From NCBI RefSeq assembly GCF_001544455.2, contig NZ_FCOC02000021.1, forward strand, positions 37,382-101,381: DNA of 64,000 nt, given 5' to 3'. A program made the translations under genes and the position numbers. This stretch comes from Caballeronia sordidicola (GTDB lineage: Bacteria; Pseudomonadota; Gammaproteobacteria; Burkholderiales; Burkholderiaceae). The notes beneath the pieces are model-generated. The model was not told the DNA's origin. It saw only the letters and a program-made list of their open reading frames with translations, and made no database searches. Shown here in pieces: positions 34,156-42,282 of the stretch; the first letter of the stretch is position 1, and every line of letters starts with the position of its first letter.

Positions 34156-35550
34156 ATGGAATCCGCGGATTCGGACGTCATATCCAGCACGATCAACTCG
34201 CGTCTCGACAGATTGCCGATGACGCGGCACATGTGGACGCTGCTCTGCCTGATCGCACTGGGCGGACTCTTCGAACAATACGATATCTACTTCACTGGCT
34301 ACATCGCTCCGGGACTCGTCCAGAGCAAACTCATCACCTCCACCACCGCATCGTTCTTCGACTTGTCAGGCCTCGCGGCCTTCCTCGCATCGCTGTTTAT
34401 TGGATTGTTCATTGGCACGATCCTGTTCAGCTTCATTGCTGACCGCTTTGGCCGGCGCGCCGTCTTCCTCGGTTCAATGATCTGGTACAGCCTCACGACC
34501 TTCATCCTGGCGTTCCAGGGGACGGTGACCGGGCTGGAAATCTGGCGGCTGATAGGCGGGATCGGGATAGGGGTTGAACTCATTACCATCGACACCTATC
34601 TCTCGGAACTTGCACCTCGCGGTGCCCGCGGTAAGGCATTCGCGTTGTTCTACGGCCTCGCGCAGGTCAGTGCTCCGCTGGTTGCATTCATGGCCTGGAT
34701 GCTCGTGCCGACCGCGCCCTTCGGCTTTGCGGGATGGCGTTGGGTCATCCTGTTCGGATCGGTAGGCGCTGTGCTTGTGCTGTTTCTGCGGCGTCGCTTG
34801 CCTGAATCGCCGAGATGGCTCGCGCAGCGGGGCCGGCTTGTCGAGGCCGACCGCATCCTCAGTGCAATAGAAAAGAAGGTGCAGACGGAATACGGCAAGC
34901 CGCTGCCGCCGCCTCTCGAGTCGGTGCTCACGTTGCACGCACCTGGGCGCATCGGCGAGATGTTCGGCCCAGTCTACAGGGCCCGGACAATCATGCTGAT
35001 GGTCGTGAACTTCTGTCAGACCATCGGCTATTACGGGTTCGTAAGCTGGATTCCAACCTTGTTGATCGCCAAGGGAATTCTCGTCACGCGCAGCCTGGAA
35101 TACACGTTCCTTATTGTGCTGACCTATCCGATCGCGCCGCTTTTGGTCATGCTGATCGTCGACAGGTACGAGCGGAAGTGGCAACTGGTGCACAGCGTGA
35201 TCCTGGTCGCAATTGTCGGCAGCCTGTTTGCGATGCTTCGCGTGCCGGCGTGGCTCGTTGTCGTGGGTTGCCTGCAAACGCTTCTCGTCAACTGGATGTC
35301 GACGATTGTCCATGCTTACCAGTCCGAACTGTTCCCGACATGGATGCGCGCCCGTGCGGTCGGCTTCGTGTTTTCATGGAGCCGCCTGAGTTCGATCTTC
35401 GTCGGCTTCTTCATCGCATTCTTTCTTCGCGAGTTCGGCCAGCCCGGCGTATTCGCGTTCATTGGGGGCGCCATGTGCATCATTGCGGTGACCGTCGCCC
35501 GCTTCGGTCCGCGTACCACGGGGCGGGCGCTGGAGGAGATCGCACGATGA
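34156..35550 (+). CDS. MFS carrier (aromatic/organic acid:H+ symporter type)
   Basis: 464 residues, about 12 spans, MFS motif A in ADRFGRRAVFLG and the sugar-porter-like motifs LPESPRWLAQRGR and FPTWMRARAVG. It is strongly similar to the carrier at 43929 (shared SLFIGLFIGTI, MLMVVNF-QTIGYYGFVSW, WSRLSSIFVGFFIAFFLREF), so the two are paralogues at opposite ends of the same cluster. GGAGGAGAC precedes ATG. The stop overlaps the lactonase start (ATGA). Likely imports a carboxylic acid or lactone. Confidence 0.92.
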   Translation: MESADSDVISSTINSRLDRLPMTRHMWTLLCLIALGGLFEQYDIYFTGYIAPGLVQSKLITSTTASFFDLSGLAAFLASLFIGLFIGTILFSFIADRFGRRAVFLGSMIWYSLTTFILAFQGTVTGLEIWRLIGGIGIGVELITIDTYLSELAPRGARGKAFALFYGLAQVSAPLVAFMAWMLVPTAPFGFAGWRWVILFGSVGAVLVLFLRRRLPESPRWLAQRGRLVEADRILSAIEKKVQTEYGKPLPPPLESVLTLHAPGRIGEMFGPVYRARTIMLMVVNFCQTIGYYGFVSWIPTLLIAKGILVTRSLEYTFLIVLTYPIAPLLVMLIVDRYERKWQLVHSVILVAIVGSLFAMLRVPAWLVVVGCLQTLLVNWMSTIVHAYQSELFPTWMRARAVGFVFSWSRLSSIFVGFFIAFFLREFGQPGVFAFIGGAMCIIAVTVARFGPRTTGRALEEIAR

Positions 35551-36440
35551 CGGCCCACGGAGAAACGAGCGGCACGTGGGAGCGTGTCGGCGATACTCGC
35601 GACATCCTGGGTGAGTCCGCGTTTTGGTCGGTGGCGGAGCAGGCGCTTTATTGGGTCGATATTCGCGGCCATTTTATCCGGCGGCGCGGGTGGCGAGACG
35701 GCAACGTGCAGAGCTGGACGATGCCCGAACTGGTTGGCTGCATTGCGCCGCGTTCGCGCAAGCCCGGCCTTATCGTCGCGCTGCGTTCGGCCATTGCCTT
35801 CTTCGACCCGGCGACCGGCACGCTCGAGCGTATCGATGCGCCGCACGCAGCCGAGCCCGAAATGCGCTTTAACGACGGCCGTTGCGACCGGCAGGGCCGC
35901 TTCTGGGTCGGATCGATGGACGACGTCGGGCGAGGCCCGGTCGGTGCGCTATACCGTTTCGATGGCGCACGCCTTACCCGCGTGATCGAAGGCGTAGCCG
36001 TGCCGAACAGTCTGTGCTGGTCGCCGGATGGCGGGACCCTGTATTTTGCCGACGGCAACGAGCCCGTCATCTGGTCGTTCCCCTTCGACAAGGCCACCGG
36101 CGAGCCGGGTGATCGGCGACTCTTTGCACGTCTGCCTGATGGCGCCGGTATTCCCGACGGAGCGACGGTAGACAAGCATGGATTTCTGTGGAGCGCACAA
36201 TACGGCGGCAGTGTCGTCACGCGCTATGCGCCGGACGGCAGCGTTGAGCGCGTCCTTCCTGTACCGGTGACGCAACCGGCCTGTTGCTGCTTTGGCGGAC
36301 CGGACATGCGCACGCTCTTCGTTACCACGGCGACCCGGCGTCTCTCAGCCGAAGCACTCGAACGGCAACCCTTGGCAGGTGCGCTGCTTTCGCTTCACAC
36401 CGACATCGAGGGTTATCCCGATTCACCGTTCGACGGTTGA
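35547..36440 (+). CDS. SMP-30/gluconolactonase-family lactonase
   Basis: 297 residues of the six-bladed SMP-30 propeller. Metal-site candidates: Glu in DILGESAFW, Asn in VAVPNSLCWSPDG, Asp in IPDGATVDKHG, plus RFNDGRCDRQGRFW. It should open a sugar-acid or other small lactone in the cytoplasm. ATG 35547 overlaps the MFS stop and has GGAGGAG upstream, so they are one operon. A longer frame back to 34815 is only a shadow over the MFS gene. Confidence 0.9.
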   Translation: MTAHGETSGTWERVGDTRDILGESAFWSVAEQALYWVDIRGHFIRRRGWRDGNVQSWTMPELVGCIAPRSRKPGLIVALRSAIAFFDPATGTLERIDAPHAAEPEMRFNDGRCDRQGRFWVGSMDDVGRGPVGALYRFDGARLTRVIEGVAVPNSLCWSPDGGTLYFADGNEPVIWSFPFDKATGEPGDRRLFARLPDGAGIPDGATVDKHGFLWSAQYGGSVVTRYAPDGSVERVLPVPVTQPACCCFGGPDMRTLFVTTATRRLSAEALERQPLAGALLSLHTDIEGYPDSPFDG

Positions 36441-36454
36441 TGTCAGTGAACCCG

Positions 36455-37516
36455 CTACGCGTGGCATACCTCGGGAAAGGGGATTCCATAACGTGATCCG
36501 CACGCTTCCAACGGGGCGTGGATCGCATCCTGCAAATGCACGCCGTCGGCGAGTTGCGCAAGACGCCGCGCGATGGCCCGGTCGCCGGGCATCCTCACCG
36601 GCTGACCCGGCACGCGTGGCGGGTTTGCACGGCAGGCGTCGGCGAGCCAGTCCATCTGCCGTTGAAACGCCGCCATGCCGCCAAACGCCTCCGGGTCGTA
36701 AAGCGTGATGGATACGGTCGCGCCCCAGCCTTCGCCCGGATCGGCACGCCCAAACCCGGCCAGTCCTCCCGTCAGCGCCTCGACCATAACGGACAGGCCG
36801 AATCCCTTGTGGCCCGCGCCGAGGCCGCCGAGCGGCATGATCGTGCCGGGAGGGTCCGTGAACAATACGCCGGGTTCATTCGTTGCATGTCCTGCCGCGT
36901 CCAGCATCCACGGTTCATCGAAACGTTCGCCCTGGTCGTGCAGCCGTTTTGTCATTGCGTTGGTTGTCACGGACGCGGAGATATCGATCATGATCGGCGA
37001 GGACGATGTCGGTATGCCGAGTGCGATCGGGTTCGGCGTGAAAAGCGCGCGCGTGCCGCCGAACGGCGCGACGCTTCTTACGCTCGGGTCGGAACTCGTC
37101 AACAGGATGACGAGGCCCGCATCGGTGGCGTGCCTCAGATATGCAGCGAGACATGCTATGTGGTGGCTGCGGCGAATCACGAGCGTTGCATTGCCGTAAT
37201 CGCGCGCGCGTGGCGCAAGCGTTTCGATACCCTGCATGACGAGCGACGGCCCTGGCAGCCGCCGGCCATCCCACAGCAGCGCTGCCGGACGATCGGAGAC
37301 GACGTGCGGTGCACCGGTCTTTTCCATCGTGCCGGCTTCGAGCGCCGCCATGTAACCCGGCAACAGGGCAAGCCCGTGTGTATCGTGACCCATCAGGTCG
37401 CCCTCTACGAGCACGCCTGCCACCACGGTTGCGTGGCGCTCTTCGAGTCCTGCGGCGCGAAGCAGTTGCCCCGCATAGGCGGCGAGCGCGGACGCGCTGT
37501 ATCCGGCTTTCGACAT
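36455..37516 (-). CDS. Malate/L-lactate dehydrogenase-family oxidoreductase
   Basis: 353 residues from ATG 37516 (AGGGAG upstream). The Ldh2/MDH-type fold is marked by GHDTHGLALLPGYMAALE, VIRRSHHIACLAAYLRHA, TPNPIALGIPTSS and GLGAGHKGFGLSVMVEAL. The family oxidises 2-hydroxy acids (malate, sulfolactate, ureidoglycolate, 2,3-diketo-gulonate) with NAD(P). It converges with the lactonase and is divergent from the MaoC operon, sharing the 241-base region that holds box B. Confidence 0.9.
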   Translation of the reverse strand: MSKAGYSASALAAYAGQLLRAAGLEERHATVVAGVLVEGDLMGHDTHGLALLPGYMAALEAGTMEKTGAPHVVSDRPAALLWDGRRLPGPSLVMQGIETLAPRARDYGNATLVIRRSHHIACLAAYLRHATDAGLVILLTSSDPSVRSVAPFGGTRALFTPNPIALGIPTSSSPIMIDISASVTTNAMTKRLHDQGERFDEPWMLDAAGHATNEPGVLFTDPPGTIMPLGGLGAGHKGFGLSVMVEALTGGLAGFGRADPGEGWGATVSITLYDPEAFGGMAAFQRQMDWLADACRANPPRVPGQPVRMPGDRAIARRLAQLADGVHLQDAIHAPLEACGSRYGIPFPEVCHA

Positions 37517-37626
37517 TGAGGAAGCTCCCTGGAAAATGGGTTGGAGTGCTGATTTCAGTATCGCGTGCAGGCTTGCAAACATGGCATGCAGGAACGATAG
37601 ATCAACGCGATCCGCATGAGAAGACG

Positions 37627-37674
37627 TTGATTCAACGATCAAGTATTGTGCGCGGCACATGCGCTTACTAGACT
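37627..37674 (+). promoter_or_regulatory. Cluster box B with promoter, upstream of MaoC operon
   Basis: Box TTGATTCAACGATCAA (37627-37642), three bases, -35 TTGTGC (37646-37651), 17-base spacer, -10 TAGACT (37669-37674). The start codon of the first MaoC gene is 83 bases on. Lies in the divergent region, so it might also influence the dehydrogenase gene. Confidence 0.78.
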
Positions 37675-37757
37675 GGCTTCGCTGGTGCTTCAATGGCAGG
37701 GTCAAGCGGCACTGTGCATACCGGGAGCACGGCTGGGTTTATCGAGGAGACGAACGA

Positions 37758-38282
37758 GTGAGCGACGAATACATCACCGAAAAGGTCAGGAACATCATCG
37801 GCGCACAGACCGAATGGGTTGAGTCGACGCATCCGGTGGAGGCGAGCGAAGTGCGGCGTTTCCATCAAGCAACGATGGACGACGCCCCGCGCTACTGGGA
37901 CGAGCAGTGGGCCGCAACCAGCCGCTATCAGGGACTTGTCGCACCGCCTGGATTTCCGGTGCACGCATTCCGGCGGGCGGCGCATACGCCCGATCCGCTG
38001 GACGAAATGAACAAGCCTGATTTCGACGGACTGAGCCGCAGTTTCAGCGGCTTGCCCGCCGTGGAAGTGCCCTTGCCACGCGACCTGAATGGCGGCTACG
38101 AATACGAGCTTTACCGCTACGCGCGAGTAGGCGAAAAGGTGCTGCGCCAGGCTCGCTACAAGGACATCGTGCAGCGTGACGGACGCAGCGGGCCAATGGT
38201 GTTCGTGGTCATCGAGGAAATGTATGTGAACGAGGCGGGCGAGAAGCTCCTGAAGGTCACGAATACGCAGATCATGCGTTGA
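37758..38282 (+). CDS. MaoC-like dehydratase, N-terminal-type (FAS1-like) subunit
   Basis: 174 residues from GTG 37758, with GAGGAG 8 bases upstream. It matches the N-terminal hot-dog domain of split or fused MaoC hydratases: VEASEVRRFHQATMDDAPRY, GLVAPPGFPVHAFRR, and a long YEYELYRYARVGEKVL strand region. In mesaconyl-CoA and related hydratases this half pairs with a catalytic half, here the next gene, 10 bases downstream. Predicted partner in hydrating or dehydrating an acyl-CoA. Confidence 0.85.
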   Translation: MSDEYITEKVRNIIGAQTEWVESTHPVEASEVRRFHQATMDDAPRYWDEQWAATSRYQGLVAPPGFPVHAFRRAAHTPDPLDEMNKPDFDGLSRSFSGLPAVEVPLPRDLNGGYEYELYRYARVGEKVLRQARYKDIVQRDGRSGPMVFVVIEEMYVNEAGEKLLKVTNTQIMR

Positions 38283-38292
38283 ACAGGGGAAC

Positions 38293-38781
38293 ATGATGGC
38301 GGCGTTGCACTTCGAGGATGTAGAGGCGGGCGCGGAAATCCCGCATGTCGTGAAAGGGCCGATGAGCACCGCGCACATCGTGCGCTGGTCCGCATCAATG
38401 GAGAACTGGCATCGTATCCATTACGACTGGCGCTATGCGACCGGCCACGACAAGTTGCCCGATGTGATGGTCAACGGCTCGTGGAAGCAGCATGTGATGC
38501 TCCAGTTGCTCACTGACTGGGTTGGAGAAAGCGGCTGGCCCTGGCGGCTGTCGTTCCAGTTCCGCGGCATGAACGTGCCCGGCGATACCCTGACGGCCTG
38601 GGGACGCGTGACCGGCCGCGAAAAACGCGGACAGTACGGCGTCGTGCATCTCGAGATCGGCTTGCGCAATCAGGACGGTGTTGAAAGCACGCCGGGCGCG
38701 GCTTCAGTGGTGCTGCCGCTGCGCGGTGGACCGGCCGTGCCGTATCCGTTCGATCCCGCCGTGCTCGAGCAGCCCGCATGA
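38293..38781 (+). CDS. MaoC-like hydratase, catalytic subunit
   Basis: 162 residues (a second ATG three bases on is equally possible). The hydratase motif is SASMENWHRIHYDWRYA: the catalytic His is kept, while the usual Asp of DxNPxH is replaced by Glu-Asn-Trp. The rest has FRGMNVPGDTLTAWGRV, normal for MaoC. Expected to add or remove water from an enoyl-CoA together with the preceding protein. Its stop overlaps the CoA-transferase start (ATGA). Confidence 0.87.
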   Translation: MMAALHFEDVEAGAEIPHVVKGPMSTAHIVRWSASMENWHRIHYDWRYATGHDKLPDVMVNGSWKQHVMLQLLTDWVGESGWPWRLSFQFRGMNVPGDTLTAWGRVTGREKRGQYGVVHLEIGLRNQDGVESTPGAASVVLPLRGGPAVPYPFDPAVLEQPA

Positions 38782-40070
38782 AGCCCGCGATTGACGACCG
38801 TGCCGGAGGCCAGGCAAAGGCGAACCTTCTAGCTGGCGTTCGCGTGCTCGAATGGACCCGTTCAATGTCGGCGGCGTTTTGCGTGCGCGTGCTTGCCGAT
38901 CTCGGCGCGGAGGTTTTGAAACTCGAACAGCCGGGAGCAGGAGATCCCTTGCGTGCATCCGGTCCGTTCGCGCCGGACGCACGCTATGGCGATGACGGCG
39001 CGCTGTTCGCCTACCTGAATCATGGCAAGGAAAGCGTGACGCTTGATCCGGCCCGCCCAGCAGGATTGAAACTGTTGCGGCGTCTCATGGAGTCGACGGA
39101 TCTTTTCGTCGTTTCGCAGTCCGAGCCACGGTTGCGCGCGCTTGGCCTAGACATCGACACGTTGCAGCGGATCAATCCGGCGCTCGTGGTGGTGTCGGTG
39201 ACGCCGTTCGGCGCCGTGAGCGCGGCGCAGGACAATGCGCCCAGTACGACTGATTTCACGTTGACCCATCACGCTGGCTACGCGTTTCATCAGGCGCGTC
39301 CCGTGCATGCGCCCGGCGAGCAGGCGCCCGTTGCGTGCGCCGACCGGGAAGTGGCGCTCGCGACCGGCGTCGCTGCGGCAAACGGCGCGTTGTGGGGTTT
39401 GCTCGACGCGCAGATGAACGGGACGGGACGCATGATCGACTGTGCGCAAGCCGATGTGATCGCGCATCTGCTGATCGAGCCGGTCGCCGATTATGGACGG
39501 GGAGAGCGCACGTTCAGCCGCGTGCGCGAGGAACTGCAGGGGACCGAAGTAGCCGGCGGGCTGATCTGGCTGTTGCCGTGCAATGACGGCTTCGTGATGG
39601 TGTCGCCGCGTGAACAGCATCAATGGGAACGCTGGGTCGAACTGCTTGGCAACCCGGCGTGGTCGCGTGACGTGTCGCTGTGCGGCGGGCGTGAAGCGCG
39701 CAACCTGAACTGGCTGATCCTGCAGGAGGAGATGTCCGCGTGGACGCGCCGGCACAGCCGGGCCGACGTGTTCGAACGCGCGCAGGCGGCGCGGGTTGCG
39801 TGCTTTCCGGTGAGCGGCGCGCGAGACCTGCTGGACAACGCGCAATTGCATGCGCGCGCATTTTTCGACCGATGGAGCGACGGATCGCCCGAGGCGCTTT
39901 GCATGCCGGGGCTGCCGTTCGCGCTGCGCACGTCAGGCGGCGCTGAGCTGCCTCGGGCGCGGCGAGTCAATGCCCCCACGCTAGGACAAGCCAACCGTCA
40001 TGTATTCGAGGAGCGCCTCGGGCTCACTCGCGGTGAAGTCGAAACCCTTCGGCAGGATGGAGTCATTTAA
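38778..40070 (+). CDS. Class III (CaiB/BaiF) CoA-transferase, subunit with catalytic Asp
   Basis: 430 residues. Start region LLAGVRVLEWTRSMSAAFCVRVLADLGAEVLKLE is the family fingerprint (contact segment RVLADLGAEVLKLEQPGAG). The catalytic aspartate is Asp226 in IDCAQADVIAH. Paired with the next CoA-transferase with a one-base overlap, like BbsEF or succinyl-CoA:malate CoA-transferase pairs that work as heteromers. Predicted role: charging the acid substrate from succinyl-CoA or acetyl-CoA. Confidence 0.9.
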   Translation: MKPAIDDRAGGQAKANLLAGVRVLEWTRSMSAAFCVRVLADLGAEVLKLEQPGAGDPLRASGPFAPDARYGDDGALFAYLNHGKESVTLDPARPAGLKLLRRLMESTDLFVVSQSEPRLRALGLDIDTLQRINPALVVVSVTPFGAVSAAQDNAPSTTDFTLTHHAGYAFHQARPVHAPGEQAPVACADREVALATGVAAANGALWGLLDAQMNGTGRMIDCAQADVIAHLLIEPVADYGRGERTFSRVREELQGTEVAGGLIWLLPCNDGFVMVSPREQHQWERWVELLGNPAWSRDVSLCGGREARNLNWLILQEEMSAWTRRHSRADVFERAQAARVACFPVSGARDLLDNAQLHARAFFDRWSDGSPEALCMPGLPFALRTSGGAELPRARRVNAPTLGQANRHVFEERLGLTRGEVETLRQDGVI

Positions 40071-41239
40071 TGCGACGAGAAGCATTGTCCGGCATCCGCG
40101 TGATCGATTTCAGCTGGGTCCTGGCGGGCCCGATGACAACCAAGATGCTCGCCGCAATGGGCGCCGAGGTCATCAAGATCGAGTCCGCCACGCGGCCTGA
40201 GCATGTGCATCGGCCGCCGTGGTGGGCAGTCGTGAATGCGGGAAAGCTAAGTTGTACGATCAATCTCAGCAGGCCCGAGGGCACGGCGCTGGTCAGGCGG
40301 CTGGTGGCATCGAGCGACATGGTCGTCGAAAATTTCTCGAACGGCGTGCTGGCGAAATTCGGCCTCGACTACGACACGCTGCGCGCGATTCGCGAGGACC
40401 TTGTCTTCGTCTCCGCGTCCGGCACCGGGCGCGAGGGACCGCAGCGCAACGCGCTTGCCTATGGCTCGCTGCTGCAGGCCTACAGCGGCCGGGCGAGTGT
40501 TGTCGGCACACCGAACACGCGCGTCGAGGCAATGGGTATCTTGCCCGCCTGGACCGATCCGATCACGGCCCTTTGGGAAAGCGCCGCGGTGCTCGCGGCT
40601 GTGCGGCACCGGCGGCGCACGGGCGAAGGCGCGCATATCGATCTCTCGATGCTGGAAAGCACGGTTGCGCTTCTGCCGGAACTGCTCTTTCGAGAAGCGC
40701 TGCACAGTGACGAGCCCGCGTCGAACGGCGCGTGCGAGTCGAGCGCCGCGCCGTCCGGCTGTTTCCGCTGCAAGGGCGCCGACGCGTGGCTCGCGCTCTC
40801 CGTGCGCAACGACACGGAATGGCGCGCGCTGTGCGACGCGATGGAGCAACCCGGCCTTGCGGCGGACGCGCGATTTTCCGAGCATGTGAATCGTGCAGCG
40901 CACCGTGCTGAGACAGATGCGACTGTGGCGGCGTGGGCGCGCGAACAGGACGTCTCGCAAGCACTCGAAATGCTGCAGTCCCGGGGTATCCCGGCGGCGC
41001 GTTCGAGGCACATCGGCGAGGTGATCGAGGACCCGCATTTTGTTGAACGGGGGCTTTTCCCCACGCTCTCCGACGGCTCGCGCAGTATCGCGCTGCCTTG
41101 GCAGGATGCAGCGGGCTGGCGTGGAAAACTCAGCCCGCCGCCACGGCTTGGAGAGCATAACGACTATGTATTTCGCACGCTGCTCGGCCTTTCTTCCGAT
41201 GAGATCAATACGTTGTCGGAAGCGGGCGTGCTGCGTTGA
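40070..41239 (+). CDS. Class III (CaiB/BaiF) CoA-transferase, second subunit
   Basis: 389 residues. Fingerprint: LSGIRVIDFSWVLAGPMTTK, LAAMGAEVIKIES, and NFSNGVLAKFGLDYDTLRA. The catalytic Asp position holds Glu196 (IDLSMLESTV). With the preceding Asp-containing subunit this suggests a heteromer in which one chain is catalytic and the other structural, or a changed specificity. The ATG overlaps the previous TAA by one base, so expression is coupled. Confidence 0.9.
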   Translation: MRREALSGIRVIDFSWVLAGPMTTKMLAAMGAEVIKIESATRPEHVHRPPWWAVVNAGKLSCTINLSRPEGTALVRRLVASSDMVVENFSNGVLAKFGLDYDTLRAIREDLVFVSASGTGREGPQRNALAYGSLLQAYSGRASVVGTPNTRVEAMGILPAWTDPITALWESAAVLAAVRHRRRTGEGAHIDLSMLESTVALLPELLFREALHSDEPASNGACESSAAPSGCFRCKGADAWLALSVRNDTEWRALCDAMEQPGLAADARFSEHVNRAAHRAETDATVAAWAREQDVSQALEMLQSRGIPAARSRHIGEVIEDPHFVERGLFPTLSDGSRSIALPWQDAAGWRGKLSPPPRLGEHNDYVFRTLLGLSSDEINTLSEAGVLR

Positions 41240-41279
41240 AAGAGCCAACCGAATCGAATGAACCGCCAGGGAGTGGAAG

Positions 41280-42200
41280 ATGAAAGAGAAGGTGAAAGTA
41301 TGCGAGGTGGGGCCGCGCGACGGTCTGCAAATGGCGCACGACATCATGCCGACGGAACTCAAATCCCGTTGGATCGCCGCCATGGCGCAAGCGGGCGTCA
41401 CCGAAATCGAGGTCGGCAGTTTCGTGCCGGCGAAGCTCGTGCCGCAAATGGCCGATACCGACGCAATCGTGCGCAGCGCGCTCGAACAGCCGGGGCTGCG
41501 TGTCATGGCGCTCGTGCCCAATCTGCGCGGCGCGCAGGCGGCTTATGCAGCGGGGGCGCATGGCGTTGGCGTGCCTGTTTCGGTGAGCGAGGGACATAGC
41601 CGTTCCAACACGCGAAAGGGAACGGCGGAGCAGGTGGAGGAAGTGGCGCGGATCGTCGAGTGGGTTCGGGCCCAGGAGCGCCCCATGGCGATCGAACCGG
41701 GTTGTGCGACCGCGTTCGGATGTGCGATCGACGGCGAGATTGCGCTCGACAAGGTGGTGCGTACCGCTGTCGCGCTCGCGGAAGCGGGCGTCGATGCAGT
41801 GGCGCTTGCCGACACAGTTGGCTATGGGAACCCGGCGCAGGTACGCGCGCTTGTTCGCGCGGTGCGCTCCGAGATTGGCGGCAAGCTCACGAAACTGCAC
41901 TTGCACGACACAATGGGCCTCGGTCTCGCCAACGCGCTCGCCGGCCTGGAAGAGGGCATCCGCTCGTTCGATTCCGCGCTTGCGGGTCTGGGCGGTTGTC
42001 CATTTGCGCCGGGTGCGTCGGGCAACATTGTGACCGATGACCTGGTGTTCATGCTGGAAAGCATGGGGTTCGATACCGGCATCGATCTGGACCGGCTGAT
42101 CGCATCGCGCGAATTGCTGCATGAGGGCGTGCCGAACGAGCCGATGTTCGGACAGGTCTCGCGGGCAGGCATTCCTAAAACATACCGCGTACAGGCATAA
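41280..42200 (+). CDS. Hydroxymethylglutaryl-CoA lyase-like enzyme
   Basis: 306 residues, HMGL TIM barrel. Catalytic and metal residues are intact: Arg13/Asp14 in EVGPRDGLQ, His207 and His209 in LHLHDT, Cys240 in LGGCPFAPGASGNI. It cleaves 3-hydroxy-3-methylglutaryl-CoA or a similar branched hydroxyacyl-CoA by retro-aldol to acetyl-CoA plus a keto acid. Placed after hydratase and CoA-transferase genes, it is the likely carbon-carbon cleavage step of the pathway. AGGGAG precedes ATG. Confidence 0.92.
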   Translation: MKEKVKVCEVGPRDGLQMAHDIMPTELKSRWIAAMAQAGVTEIEVGSFVPAKLVPQMADTDAIVRSALEQPGLRVMALVPNLRGAQAAYAAGAHGVGVPVSVSEGHSRSNTRKGTAEQVEEVARIVEWVRAQERPMAIEPGCATAFGCAIDGEIALDKVVRTAVALAEAGVDAVALADTVGYGNPAQVRALVRAVRSEIGGKLTKLHLHDTMGLGLANALAGLEEGIRSFDSALAGLGGCPFAPGASGNIVTDDLVFMLESMGFDTGIDLDRLIASRELLHEGVPNEPMFGQVSRAGIPKTYRVQA

Positions 42201-42282
42201 CCGGATTGTTCGGCGGCGCGGCTTTGGGTAGGGTGTGCCTGATACCGTTCCACGGCGCAAGGGCGCCGGCGAGGAGACACGG

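Noticed and set aside
34815..35546. Long upstream extension of the lactonase frame
   Set aside because: It overlaps the MFS gene in another frame and shows no homology; the ATG at 35547 has a strong ribosome site and the usual 4-base overlap.
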